From the NCBI RefSeq assembly GCF_002192695.1, contig NZ_MTLG01000074.1, positions 95,358-159,357 of the forward strand: a DNA stretch of 64,000 nt, in the 5' to 3' direction. Of this stretch, positions 24,709 to 33,079 are shown one piece after another. Position numbers and translations under genes: made by a program. This DNA comes from Achromobacter xylosoxidans. Lineage in GTDB: Bacteria > Pseudomonadota > Gammaproteobacteria > Burkholderiales > Burkholderiaceae_B. The notes under the pieces are model-generated. The model searched no databases, had not been told where the DNA came from, and saw nothing but the letters and a program-made list of their open reading frames with translations. How positions within the stretch are numbered: position 1 is the first letter of the stretch; each line of letters starts with the position of its first letter.

Positions 24709-26274
24709 CTAGACCGAAGCGGCCTTCTTGCGGGATTTCGGCATCTCGATGAAGATCTCGCTGCCCTGGGGCTTGCGTCCGAACAAGGTGCCTTCCGACA
24801 CCCCGCCCGAGCAGCCGTTGCCGAAGGTGAAGCCGCAGCTGCCCTTCTCGTTAAAGCTGTCCTCGACCACTTCCTTGTGGCTGCTGGGCACCACGAAGCG
24901 ATCCTCGTAGTCGGCGATGGCCATGATCTTGTACATGTCCTGCACCGTCGCCTCCGTCAGCCCCACCTGCTCCAGCAAGGCCGTGTCGCGTTCGCCGTGC
25001 ACGGTCTCCGAGCGCTTGTAGGCGCGCATCGCCAGCATGCGTTCCAGCGCCTGCAACACCGGCGCTTCCTTGCCCGCCGTCAGCAGATTGGCCAGGTAGC
25101 GCACCGGGATGCGCAGACTGGACACGTCGGGGATCATGGCGCTCTTGCCCACCGTGCGGCTCGGCATCTGGCCGGACTCGGCGGCGGTCTGGATGGGCGA
25201 CAGCGGCGGGATGTACCAGACCATGGGCAAGGTGCGGTATTCCGGATGCAGCGGGAACGCGACGCGCCACTCCACCGCCATCTTGTAGACCGGCGACTTG
25301 CGGGCGGCTTCGAGCCACGATTCCGGGATGCCCTGTTCGCGCGCGGCGGCGATCACCTCGGGCGAATGCGGGTCCAGGAACAGGTCGAGCTGCGACTGGT
25401 ACAGGTCCTGCTCGTTGGCGGTGGACGCGGCGTGCTCGATCTGGTCGGCGTCATACAGCATCACGCCCAGGTAGCGGATGCGGCCCACGCAGGTTTCCGA
25501 GCACACCGTGGGCTGGCCGGCCTCGATGCGCGGATAGCAGAAGGTGCACTTCTCGGCCTTGCCGCTGCTCCAGTTGTAATAGATCTTCTTGTACGGGCAG
25601 CCGGAGATGCACATGCGCCAGCCGCGGCACTTGTCCTGGTCGACCAGCACGATGCCGTCGTCTTCGCGCTTGTAGATGGAACCGGACGGGCAGCTGGCGA
25701 CACAGGCCGGGTTCAGGCAGTGTTCGCACAGGCGCGGCAGGTACATCATGAAGGTGTTCTCGAAGGTCGAGTACATCTCCTTCTGCACGCCCTCGAACAG
25801 CGCGTCGCGGCTGCGCGCGCTGAATTCGCCGCCCAGGTCGTCTTCCCAGTTCGGGCCCCAATGGATCTTGTCCATCTTCTTGCCGGTCAGCACCGACACC
25901 GGACGCGCGGTGGGCGGGGTCTGCGACAGCGGCGCCTTCTGCAGGTGCTCGTAGTCGAAGGTGAACGGCTCGTAGTAGTCGTCGATCTGCGGCAGGTTCG
26001 GGTTGGCGAAGAGATTGGCCAGGATGCGCAGCTTGCCGCCCTGGCGCGGTTCCAGCTTGCCGGCGGTGGTACGCTTCCAGCCGCCCTTCCACTTCTCCTG
26101 GTTCTCCCATTCCTTGGGATAGCCGATGCCGGGCTTGGTTTCCACGTTGTTGAACCAGGCGTACTCGACGCCGTCGCGGCTGGTCCAGACGTTCTTGCAG
26201 GTGACCGAGCAAGTGTGGCAGCCGATGCACTTGTCCAGGTTCAGCACCATGCCGATTTGGGCGCGTATCCTCAT
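24709..26274 (-). CDS. narH: Respiratory nitrate reductase beta subunit (Fe-S) NarH
   Basis: A 521-residue electron-transfer subunit with four iron-sulfur clusters. The first Cys group is 16, 19, 22, 26 ('CIGCHTCSVTCKNVW'). The second is 'CEHCLNPACVASCP' and the third 'CRGWRMCISGCPYKKIYYNW', where Trp replaces the first-group Cys and so makes the [3Fe-4S] centre as in E. coli. The fourth is 'CTFCYPRIEAGQPTVCSETC'. Length is close to E. coli NarH (512). It overlaps narG by ATGA, giving 1:1 translation. It carries electrons from NarI hemes to the NarG FS0 cluster on the cytoplasmic face. Confidence 0.97.
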   Translation of the reverse strand: MRIRAQIGMVLNLDKCIGCHTCSVTCKNVWTSRDGVEYAWFNNVETKPGIGYPKEWENQEKWKGGWKRTTAGKLEPRQGGKLRILANLFANPNLPQIDDYYEPFTFDYEHLQKAPLSQTPPTARPVSVLTGKKMDKIHWGPNWEDDLGGEFSARSRDALFEGVQKEMYSTFENTFMMYLPRLCEHCLNPACVASCPSGSIYKREDDGIVLVDQDKCRGWRMCISGCPYKKIYYNWSSGKAEKCTFCYPRIEAGQPTVCSETCVGRIRYLGVMLYDADQIEHAASTANEQDLYQSQLDLFLDPHSPEVIAAAREQGIPESWLEAARKSPVYKMAVEWRVAFPLHPEYRTLPMVWYIPPLSPIQTAAESGQMPSRTVGKSAMIPDVSSLRIPVRYLANLLTAGKEAPVLQALERMLAMRAYKRSETVHGERDTALLEQVGLTEATVQDMYKIMAIADYEDRFVVPSSHKEVVEDSFNEKGSCGFTFGNGCSGGVSEGTLFGRKPQGSEIFIEMPKSRKKAASV

Positions 26275-29200
26275 GATTGCTTCTCTTCTTGTTGCGTTGC
26301 TTCAACCAGCGGACCTTCCAGCCAGTCCACCTTCTTCATCTTGCGCAGCACCACGAACTCGTCGCGGTTGGCGCCCACGGTGCCGTAGTAGTTGAAGCCG
26401 TAGGCCTGCTGGGCGTAGCCGCCGATCATGTGCGTGGGCTTGAGCACCGTGCGCGTGACCGAGTTATGGATGCCGCCGCGCTTGCCGCTGGTTTCGGCGC
26501 CAGGCACGTTCACGATCTTTTCCTGCGCGTGGTACATCAGGCACATGCCCACCGGCACGCGCTGGCTGACCACCACCCGCGCCGTCAGGGTGCCGTTCAC
26601 GTTGAAGACTTCGACCCAGTCGTTGTCGACCAGCCCGGCCTGCTTGGCCTCGGCTTCGGAAATCCACACGTGGGGACCGCCGCGGCTCAGCGTCAGCATG
26701 CGCAGGTTGTCCGAGTACGTGCTGTGGATGCCCCACTTCTGGTGCGGCGTCAGCCAGTTCAGGACCAGTTCCTTTTCGCCGTTCGGGTAGCGGCCCAGCA
26801 TGGGCGCGACCGTCTTGGTGTCGATGGCCGGCTTGTACACGCAGGAGCCTTCGCCGAAGTCCAGCATCCAGCGATGGTCCTGGTAGAACTGCTGGCGGCC
26901 GGTCAGCGTGCGCCATGGGATCAGCTCGTGCACGTTGGTATAGCCGGCGTTGTAGCTGACTTCCTCACTTTCCAGGCCCGACCAGGTGGGCGCGGAAATG
27001 ATCTTGCGCGGCTGCGCCTGGATGTCGCGGAAGCGGATCTTGTCGTGCTCGCGTCCGATGGCCAGATGCGCGTGCTCGCGCCCCGTGATCTTGCTCAACG
27101 CTTCCCAGGCCTTGACCGACACGTGGCCGTTGGTCTCGGGCGCGAAGGTCAGGATCATCTCGGCGGCGTCGATGGCAGTGTCCAGGCGCGGCCGGCCCTG
27201 GCTCACGCCCGGCTCGGTCACGCTTTCGTTGATGCCGGCCAGTTCATGGACTTCGTGCTCGGTGTTCCAGTTGATGCCCTTGCCGCCGTTGCCCAGCTTG
27301 TCCAGCAACGGACCCACCGAGGTGAACTTGCGGTAGATGTCGTTGTAGTCGCGCTCGACCACGGTCATGTTGGGCGCGGTCTTGCCCGGGACCAGGTCGC
27401 ATTCGCCCAGCTTCCAGTCCTTGGGCTCGAAGGCTTGGCCCAGTTCCCCCGGGGTGTCGTGCATCAGCGGAGTCAGCACCACGTCGCGGCGCTTGCCCAG
27501 GTAGGGGCCGCCGATCTCGCTGAACTTCTTGGCCAGCAGCTTGTAGATCTCCCAGTCGGTCTTGCTTTCCCACAAGGGCTGCACGGCTTCGCTCAGCGGA
27601 TGGATGAACGGATGCATGTCCGAGGTGTTGAGGTCGTCCTTCTCGTACCAGGTGGCCGTGGGCAGCACGATGTCGCCGTACAGGCAGGTGGTGCTCATGC
27701 GGAAGTCCAGCACCGTCAGCAGGTCCAGCTTGCCTTCGGCGGCGTCCTCCTGGTAGGTCACCTCGGTGGGCTTGATCGCTTCGGCTTCGTCGCCGAACAC
27801 CGCGTTCTGCGTGCCCAGCAGGTACTTCAGGAAGTACTCGTGGCCCTTGCCGCTGGAGCCCAGGATGTTGGAGCGCCACACGAACATGTTGCGCGGGAAG
27901 TTGGCCGGGTCGTCGGGGTTCTCGCAGGACATGCGCAGTTCGCCCGACTTGAGCTGTTCGGCGACAAACGCCACCGGGTCCTTGCCCTGGCTTTCGGCCT
28001 GCGCCACCACGTCCAGCGGGTTGGTGCGCAATTGCGGCGCCGACGGCAGCCAGCCCATGCGCTCGGCGCGGGCGTTCAGGTCGATCATGCTGAGGTCGCC
28101 GTAGCGGCCGCGGTCCGCGGTCGGGCCCAGGATTTCCTGGACGTTCAGCTTTTCGTGGCGCCACTGGCTGGTGTGCGCGTAGAAGAACGAGGTGCCGTTC
28201 ATCTGGCGCGGCGGGCGGACCCAGTCCGCGGCGAAGGCCAGCGGGGCCCAGCCGAACTGCGGACGCAGCTTTTCCTGGCCCACGTAGTGCGCCCAGCCGC
28301 CGCCGCTCTTGCCCACGCAGCCGCACATCATCAGCATATTGATGATGCCGCGGTAGATCATGTCCATGTGGTACCAGTGGTTCAGGCCAGCGCCGACGAT
28401 CACCATGGACTTGCCTTCGGTGTCGTGGGCGTTCTGCGCGAACTCGCGCGCCACCTGGATCACCTGCGCGCGCGGCACGCCGGTGTGCTTTTCCTGCCAG
28501 GCGGGCGTGTAAGGCACGTCATCGTCATAGGAGCTGGCGACGTTGCTGCCGCCCAGGCCCCGGTCCAGGCCGTAGTTGGCCATCTGCAGGTCGTACACCG
28601 TGGCCACCAGGGCTTCGCTGCCGTCGGCCAGGCGGATGCGGCGCGCCGGCACGTTGCGCACCTGCAGCTCGCCATGCTCGCTGCCGAAGTACGGGAAGCC
28701 CACACCGACCACGGCGTCGGACTGCTCCAGCAGGCTCAGCGTGGGCTCGATTTCGCGGCCGCTGCCGCCGTCCTTGGATTCCAGGTTCCAGCGGCCGACC
28801 TTCTCGCCGCCGTTGACCGCGCCCTCGCCCCAGCGGAAACCGATGCTGCCATTGGGCGCGGCCAGGTCGCCGCTCTTGGCGTCCAGCACCAGCGTCTTCC
28901 AGTCGGGGTTGTTCTGCTCGCCCAGCGCGCCGTCCAGGTGCGAGGCGCGCAGGAAGTGGTCCGGCGCGTAAAAGCCGTCGCGCTCCTTCAGCAGCACCAG
29001 CATGGGCATGTCGGTGTAGCGCCGCACGTAGTCGCGGAAGTAATCCGAAGCGCCGGACAGGTGGAATTCCTTCAGGATCACATGGCCCATGGCCATGGCG
29101 AGCGCGGCGTCGGTGCCTTGCTTGGGGGCCAGCCAGATGTCGCCGAACTTGACCATTTCGCCGAAGTCGCTGGACACGGCCACCGTCTTGGTGCCCTTGT

Positions 29201-30014
29201 AGCGCACCTCGGTGTAGAAGTGCGCGTCCGGCGTGCGGGTCTGGGGCACGTTGGAGCCCCACACCATCAGGTAGGTCGAGTTGTACCAGTCGGCCGATTC
29301 CGGCACGTCGGTCTGTTCGCCCCAGATCTGCGGGCTGGCGGGCGGCAGGTCGCAGTACCAGTCGTAGAAGCTCAGGCAGGCGCCGCCCAGCAGGCTGAGG
29401 TAGCGTGCGCCGGCCGCATAGCTGACCATGGACATGGCCGGGATCGGCGAAAAGCCGATCACGCGGTCAGGGCCGAACTTCTTGATCGTCAACGCGTTGG
29501 CGGCGGCCACGATCTCCATCGCCGTATCCCAGTCGGCGCGCACGAAGCCGCCCAGGCCGCGCACGGCCTTGTAGCGCTTGGCGCGCTTGGGGTCCTGGCT
29601 GATCCATTCCCAGGCCGCGATCGGGTCCATGGTCTTGCGGGCCTCGCGCCACATTTCCATGAGGCGGCCGCGGATCATCGGATACTTCACGCGCTGCGCC
29701 GAGTAGACGTACCAGCTGTAGGAGGCGCCTCGCGGACAGCCGCGGGGTTCATGGTTGGGCAGGTCCGGCCGCGTGCGCGGATAGTCGGTCTGCTGCGTTT
29801 CCCAGGTGATCAGGCCGTTCTTGACGTAGACCTTCCAGGAGCAGGAGCCCGTGCAGTTCACGCCGTGCGTCGACCGCACCACCTTGTCATGCTGCCAGCG
29901 GGCGCGGTAGGCGTTCTCCCACTTGCGGTCCTCGTTGACCGTCTCGCCGTGACCGTCCGCGAAGGTGGACTTCACCCGCGACATGAACTTCAAGCGGTCC
30001 AGAAAATGGCTCAT
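26271..30014 (-). CDS. narG: Respiratory nitrate reductase alpha subunit NarG
   Basis: The 1247-residue catalytic subunit, exactly the E. coli length, reducing nitrate to nitrite in the cytoplasm at a molybdenum bis-MGD centre. FS0 cluster ligands His 50, Cys 54, Cys 58 ('STHGVNCTGSCSW') and Cys 93 are in place, as is the Mo ligand Asp 222 in 'DWYCDLPPASP'. Other typical segments are 'WGSNVPQTRTPDAHF' and the C-terminal 'KPTHMIGGYAQQAYGFNYYGTVGANRDEFV'. The N-terminal 'SHFLDRLKFMSR' segment, which NarJ recognises, is conserved. A GGAG site precedes the ATG. It overlaps narH by 4 bases. A 154-base upstream gap carries a motif shared with the narK1 promoter. Confidence 0.98.
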   Translation of the reverse strand: MSHFLDRLKFMSRVKSTFADGHGETVNEDRKWENAYRARWQHDKVVRSTHGVNCTGSCSWKVYVKNGLITWETQQTDYPRTRPDLPNHEPRGCPRGASYSWYVYSAQRVKYPMIRGRLMEMWREARKTMDPIAAWEWISQDPKRAKRYKAVRGLGGFVRADWDTAMEIVAAANALTIKKFGPDRVIGFSPIPAMSMVSYAAGARYLSLLGGACLSFYDWYCDLPPASPQIWGEQTDVPESADWYNSTYLMVWGSNVPQTRTPDAHFYTEVRYKGTKTVAVSSDFGEMVKFGDIWLAPKQGTDAALAMAMGHVILKEFHLSGASDYFRDYVRRYTDMPMLVLLKERDGFYAPDHFLRASHLDGALGEQNNPDWKTLVLDAKSGDLAAPNGSIGFRWGEGAVNGGEKVGRWNLESKDGGSGREIEPTLSLLEQSDAVVGVGFPYFGSEHGELQVRNVPARRIRLADGSEALVATVYDLQMANYGLDRGLGGSNVASSYDDDVPYTPAWQEKHTGVPRAQVIQVAREFAQNAHDTEGKSMVIVGAGLNHWYHMDMIYRGIINMLMMCGCVGKSGGGWAHYVGQEKLRPQFGWAPLAFAADWVRPPRQMNGTSFFYAHTSQWRHEKLNVQEILGPTADRGRYGDLSMIDLNARAERMGWLPSAPQLRTNPLDVVAQAESQGKDPVAFVAEQLKSGELRMSCENPDDPANFPRNMFVWRSNILGSSGKGHEYFLKYLLGTQNAVFGDEAEAIKPTEVTYQEDAAEGKLDLLTVLDFRMSTTCLYGDIVLPTATWYEKDDLNTSDMHPFIHPLSEAVQPLWESKTDWEIYKLLAKKFSEIGGPYLGKRRDVVLTPLMHDTPGELGQAFEPKDWKLGECDLVPGKTAPNMTVVERDYNDIYRKFTSVGPLLDKLGNGGKGINWNTEHEVHELAGINESVTEPGVSQGRPRLDTAIDAAEMILTFAPETNGHVSVKAWEALSKITGREHAHLAIGREHDKIRFRDIQAQPRKIISAPTWSGLESEEVSYNAGYTNVHELIPWRTLTGRQQFYQDHRWMLDFGEGSCVYKPAIDTKTVAPMLGRYPNGEKELVLNWLTPHQKWGIHSTYSDNLRMLTLSRGGPHVWISEAEAKQAGLVDNDWVEVFNVNGTLTARVVVSQRVPVGMCLMYHAQEKIVNVPGAETSGKRGGIHNSVTRTVLKPTHMIGGYAQQAYGFNYYGTVGANRDEFVVLRKMKKVDWLEGPLVEATQQEEKQS

Positions 30015-30090
30015 TCTCTATTCTCCAAGAGCGCCGGTCCGGCCGGCGCGTACTGCGATCAATGCTGTTGAATCCATTGTGGGCTCGGCC

Positions 30091-30148
30091 CGCCTGCCGG
30101 ACCATTCGCCGGTGGCACAGGCCGGGCGCGGCAGAATGACTAGTCACT
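30091..30148 (-). promoter_or_regulatory. Two-part regulatory module upstream of narG, shared with narK1
   Basis: CGCCTGCCGGACCATTCGCC (30091-30110) and the palindrome TGACTAGTCA (30137-30146) are separated by 26 bases. The same pair with the same spacing occurs before narK1: the first part is 18/20 identical and the second identical over 11 bases. In both copies a -10-like hexamer lies 17 bases further towards the gene. The binding protein is unknown; NarL is the obvious candidate, but the classical TACYYMT heptamer is not present. Confidence 0.6.
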
Positions 30149-30168
30149 CCGGCCGCATCCGTTTCGCT

Positions 30169-31557
30169 CTAGCAAGGCACCGGCGCATTGCGGCGGGCGT
30201 AGTACCACCAGGTGATGACCATGCAGGTGGCGTAGAACCCGATGAAGCAGTACAGGGCGGCCTGCACGCTGCCCGTCATCTCCAGCGAGGTGCCGAAGCT
30301 GCGGGGAATGAAGAAGCCGCCATATGCGCCGATGGCACCCGAAAAGCCCAGCACCGCGGCCGATTCCTTGGCCGCGTCCGCCAGGGCCTGCTTCTGCGCC
30401 GCGGCGCCCCGCCCTTCGGCGGCCTGCGTGCGTTCGCGCAGGAAGATCACGGGGATCATGCGGAAGGTCGAACCGTTGCCCACGCCGGTCAGCGCGAACA
30501 GCACGATGAACATGGCCAGGAAACCGTGGAAATTGCCGACCTGTCCGGCTACGGGCAGGAACATCACCACGCCCAGCACCGCGACGATCATGGCCGCGAA
30601 GGTGAACAGCGTGACCCGCGCGCCGCCCAGCTTGTCCGACACCCAGCCGCCGAAAGGCCGGGTCAGCGAACCCACCAGCGGACCGAGGAAGGCGTAGGCC
30701 ATGGGATCGACCTGCGGGAACAAGGTCTTGGTCAGCATGGCGAAGCCCGCCGAGAAGCCGATGAAGGAGCCGAAGGTGCCCACGTACAGCCAGCACATCA
30801 GCCAGTTGTGCTTGCGCTTGAAGATGACGGCCTGGTCCGCGAACGAGGCGCGGGCGTCGGCGATGTCGTTCATGCCGAACCAGGCGGCAATCGAGGCCAG
30901 CGCGATCGGGATCACCCAGATGAAGCCGGCGTTCTGCAGCCACAGGTTCTGCTGCGCGCCGTTGGCATTGATCACCTGCGGCTCGCCCCCGGCCACGCCG
31001 AATACGCCGATGGAAATGACCACCGGCACCACGAACTGCACCAGGGACACGCCCAGGTTGCCGATGCCGGCGTTCAGCCCGGTGGCCAGGCCCTTCTTCT
31101 CCTTGGGGAAGAAGAAGCTGATATTGGCCATGCTGGAGCTGAAGTTGCCGCCGCCCAGGCCGCACAGCAGCGCCAGGATCAGCAGGGTCGGGAAGGTGGT
31201 GGTCGGGTCGCGCAGCGCGAAGCCCATGCCCAGCGCCGGAATCAGCAGCGAGGCCGTGGAGATGGCCGTCCACTTGCGCCCGCCGAAGACCGGCACCAGG
31301 AAGGAATAGAAGATGCGCAGGGTCGCGCCCGACAGCGCGGGCAGCGCCGTCAGCCAGAACATCTGGTTCTTGGACAGCATGAAGCCGGCGCGGTCCAGGT
31401 TGACGACGACCACGCTCCACAGCATCCAGATGCTGAACGCCAGCATCAGCGCCGGAATGGAGATCCAGAGATTACGGTTGGCGACGCGGGCGCCGGTCTG
31501 CTTCCAGAAGCCCGGATTATCCGGCTCCCAGCGCGCAAGGACTTGAGTGGAAGACAT
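30169..31557 (-). CDS. narK2: Nitrate/nitrite transporter NarK2-type (MFS)
   Basis: A 462-residue major facilitator of the nitrate/nitrite porter family with about 12 membrane helices. 'ATGLNAGIGNLGVSLVQFVVP' is the nitrate signature of the NarK2-type (nitrate/nitrite antiport) branch, and 'LVGSLTRPFGGWVSDKLGGARVT' is the loop-2/8 type MFS motif. The conserved Arg residues expected in the nitrate path are present ('LSGATLRIFYSFLVPVFGGRKW'). It lies 10 bases after narK1 and 154 bases before narG, the same order as P. aeruginosa narK1K2GHJI. It probably exports nitrite while importing nitrate. Assignment of K1 versus K2 rests on the signature and gene order. Confidence 0.92.
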   Translation of the reverse strand: MSSTQVLARWEPDNPGFWKQTGARVANRNLWISIPALMLAFSIWMLWSVVVVNLDRAGFMLSKNQMFWLTALPALSGATLRIFYSFLVPVFGGRKWTAISTASLLIPALGMGFALRDPTTTFPTLLILALLCGLGGGNFSSSMANISFFFPKEKKGLATGLNAGIGNLGVSLVQFVVPVVISIGVFGVAGGEPQVINANGAQQNLWLQNAGFIWVIPIALASIAAWFGMNDIADARASFADQAVIFKRKHNWLMCWLYVGTFGSFIGFSAGFAMLTKTLFPQVDPMAYAFLGPLVGSLTRPFGGWVSDKLGGARVTLFTFAAMIVAVLGVVMFLPVAGQVGNFHGFLAMFIVLFALTGVGNGSTFRMIPVIFLRERTQAAEGRGAAAQKQALADAAKESAAVLGFSGAIGAYGGFFIPRSFGTSLEMTGSVQAALYCFIGFYATCMVITWWYYARRNAPVPC

Positions 31558-31567
31558 AGGGATACTC

Positions 31568-32845
31568 TCAGGAGGTGGTGGAAGGAGAGACGGCGTGTTG
31601 CCGGGCGATGGCCGCGCTTTCCGGCCGGAAACTGAAGTGCATGAAGATGAGGGAGACGCAGACGGTGCCGTACAGCAGCATGAAGGCGCTGGAGCGGATG
31701 CCCGTCAGGTCCAGCAGGACCCCGAACATGATCGGCAGCACGAAACCGCCCAAGCCGCCAGCCAGGCCGACGATGCCCGAGACCGCGCCGATGTTTTCGC
31801 CGAACTCGTCCGAGATGAACTTGAAGACCGAAGCCTTGCCGATGGCCATGGCGATGCCGACCACGAACAGCAGCACGGTGAAGGTGACCGGTCCCAGCGC
31901 GATGCCGAAGCTGCGCGGGCCGTTGGCCGTCACGATGGTGAATTCGGTCTGCGGGTAGCTCAGCAGGAAGAACGCGACCCAGCACACCCACATCACCCAC
32001 CAGGTGGTCTTGTAGGCGCCGTAGCGGTCAGAGATCCAGCCGCCCACCGCGCGCAGCACGCCGCCGGGCAAGGAGAAGCAGGCCGCCAGCAGCGCGGCCA
32101 GCTTCATGTCGAAGCCGTATTCGCCGATGTAGTACTTGGTCATCCACAGCGCCAGCGCCACGTAGCCGCCGAACACCACCGAGTAGTACTGGCAATAACG
32201 CCAGACGCGCGGGTCCTTCAGCATGGCCATCTGGGCCGACAGGCTGGCGCCGCTCTTGACGCGATGTGCGGGATCCGAAGAGGAGAACAGCCAGAACAGG
32301 ATGGCGGTGACCAGCAGCGCCACGGCATAGACCTGGGGCACGATGACCCAGGCGCCGCCGGCCGCCGCGATCAGCGCGGGAGCCACGAACTTGGTGATGG
32401 CCGAGCCCGAATTGCCGGCGCCGAACACGCCCATCGCCAGGCCCTGCTTGTTGCGCGGGAACCAGCGCGCCACGTAGGGCGTGCCGACCGAGAACGAGCC
32501 TCCCGTCAGGCCGACGAACAGCGCCAGCACCAGGAACTGCCAATACTCGGTGGCATAGGACAGCAGCCAGATCGGCACTACCGCCAACAGCATCAGGATG
32601 AAGAACACCGGCCGGCCGCCGTAGCGGTCCGTCCAGATGCCCAGCGGCACCCGCACCAGCGAACCGGTCAGCACCGGCATGGCGGCCAACAGGCCGAACT
32701 CGGTTTCGGACAGGCCCAGCTGCGCCTTGATGGGTATGCCCAGCACCGCGAAGATCATCCACACCGCGAAACAGATGGTGAAGGCGAACGTGCTTGAAAT
32801 CAGGACCCGCATCGGCGCGCCGGCGGAAGGTTGACTTGCTGCCAT
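31568..32845 (-). CDS. narK1: Nitrate transporter NarK1-type (MFS)
   Basis: A 425-residue major facilitator of the nitrate porter family, about 12 helices. 'GLAMGVFGAGNSGSAITKFVAP' is the NarK1-type nitrate signature, thought to work as a proton-coupled nitrate importer. 'GSLVRVPLGIWTDRYGGRPV' is the MFS loop motif. The ATG at 32845 is chosen, with GAGAG upstream; an in-frame GTG seven codons earlier is possible. It is the first gene of the leftward nar operon and is divergent from nnrS. The shared 234-base region contains an FNR/Anr-like box, an NsrR-like site on the nnrS side and the two-part motif seen also before narG. Confidence 0.92.
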   Translation of the reverse strand: MAASQPSAGAPMRVLISSTFAFTICFAVWMIFAVLGIPIKAQLGLSETEFGLLAAMPVLTGSLVRVPLGIWTDRYGGRPVFFILMLLAVVPIWLLSYATEYWQFLVLALFVGLTGGSFSVGTPYVARWFPRNKQGLAMGVFGAGNSGSAITKFVAPALIAAAGGAWVIVPQVYAVALLVTAILFWLFSSSDPAHRVKSGASLSAQMAMLKDPRVWRYCQYYSVVFGGYVALALWMTKYYIGEYGFDMKLAALLAACFSLPGGVLRAVGGWISDRYGAYKTTWWVMWVCWVAFFLLSYPQTEFTIVTANGPRSFGIALGPVTFTVLLFVVGIAMAIGKASVFKFISDEFGENIGAVSGIVGLAGGLGGFVLPIMFGVLLDLTGIRSSAFMLLYGTVCVSLIFMHFSFRPESAAIARQHAVSPSTTS

Positions 32846-32895
32846 GGTTACTCTCGCTTTACTCACGAAGACATGTGGCTAGCCTAGGGACGGCG

Positions 32896-32953
32896 CGCCT
32901 CCAGGACCATTCGCCAGCCGACCAGAAGCCCCTTGCCGATGTGACTAGTCACC
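32896..32953 (-). promoter_or_regulatory. Two-part regulatory module upstream of narK1, shared with narG
   Basis: CGCCTCCAGGACCATTCGCC (32896-32915), 26 bases, then GTGACTAGTCAC (32941-32952, a perfect 12-base palindrome). This is the second copy of the module found before narG, in the same orientation relative to its gene. Confidence 0.6.
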
Positions 32954-32972
32954 CCTTTCTTGCCGGCCCGGC

Positions 32973-32986
32973 TTGCGCTGGATCAA
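32973..32986. promoter_or_regulatory. FNR/Anr-like box between narK1 and nnrS
   Basis: TTGCG-CTGG-ATCAA matches TTGAT-N4-ATCAA in 8 of 10 positions. It lies about 100 bases before nnrS and 128 bases before narK1, so it could serve either divergent promoter. It fits anaerobic activation. Confidence 0.6.
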
Positions 32987-33020
32987 GCGGCCGCGCTGGC
33001 GGCAAGGCGCTGGACGCATT

Positions 33021-33043
33021 AATATGCATTTCAAATACACCTT
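33021..33043 (+). promoter_or_regulatory. NsrR-like nitric oxide-responsive operator before nnrS
   Basis: The 23-base site has the core ATGCATTTCAAATACA and matches the published NsrR consensus (AAGATGYATTTNAAATRCATCTT) at 20 of the 22 defined positions. It overlaps the only good -10-like sequence (TTAATAT) and lies 37 bases before the nnrS ATG, as expected for a repressor site released by nitric oxide. nsrR itself is not in the window. Confidence 0.75.
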
Positions 33044-33079
33044 TAAACGCGAAACCGAAACGGCGCCGCGACGACCCTC

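Noticed and set aside
26277..30071. A 1264-codon open frame on the plus strand opposite narG
   Set aside because: narG on the minus strand is certain. The plus-strand frame is a by-product of GC-rich third positions; its product is His/Val/Gly-rich with no recognisable domain.
30041..30085. FNR-type half-sites (ATCAA, TTGAA) just upstream of narG
   Set aside because: Neither has an acceptable second half at four-base spacing, so I do not call an FNR box at narG.
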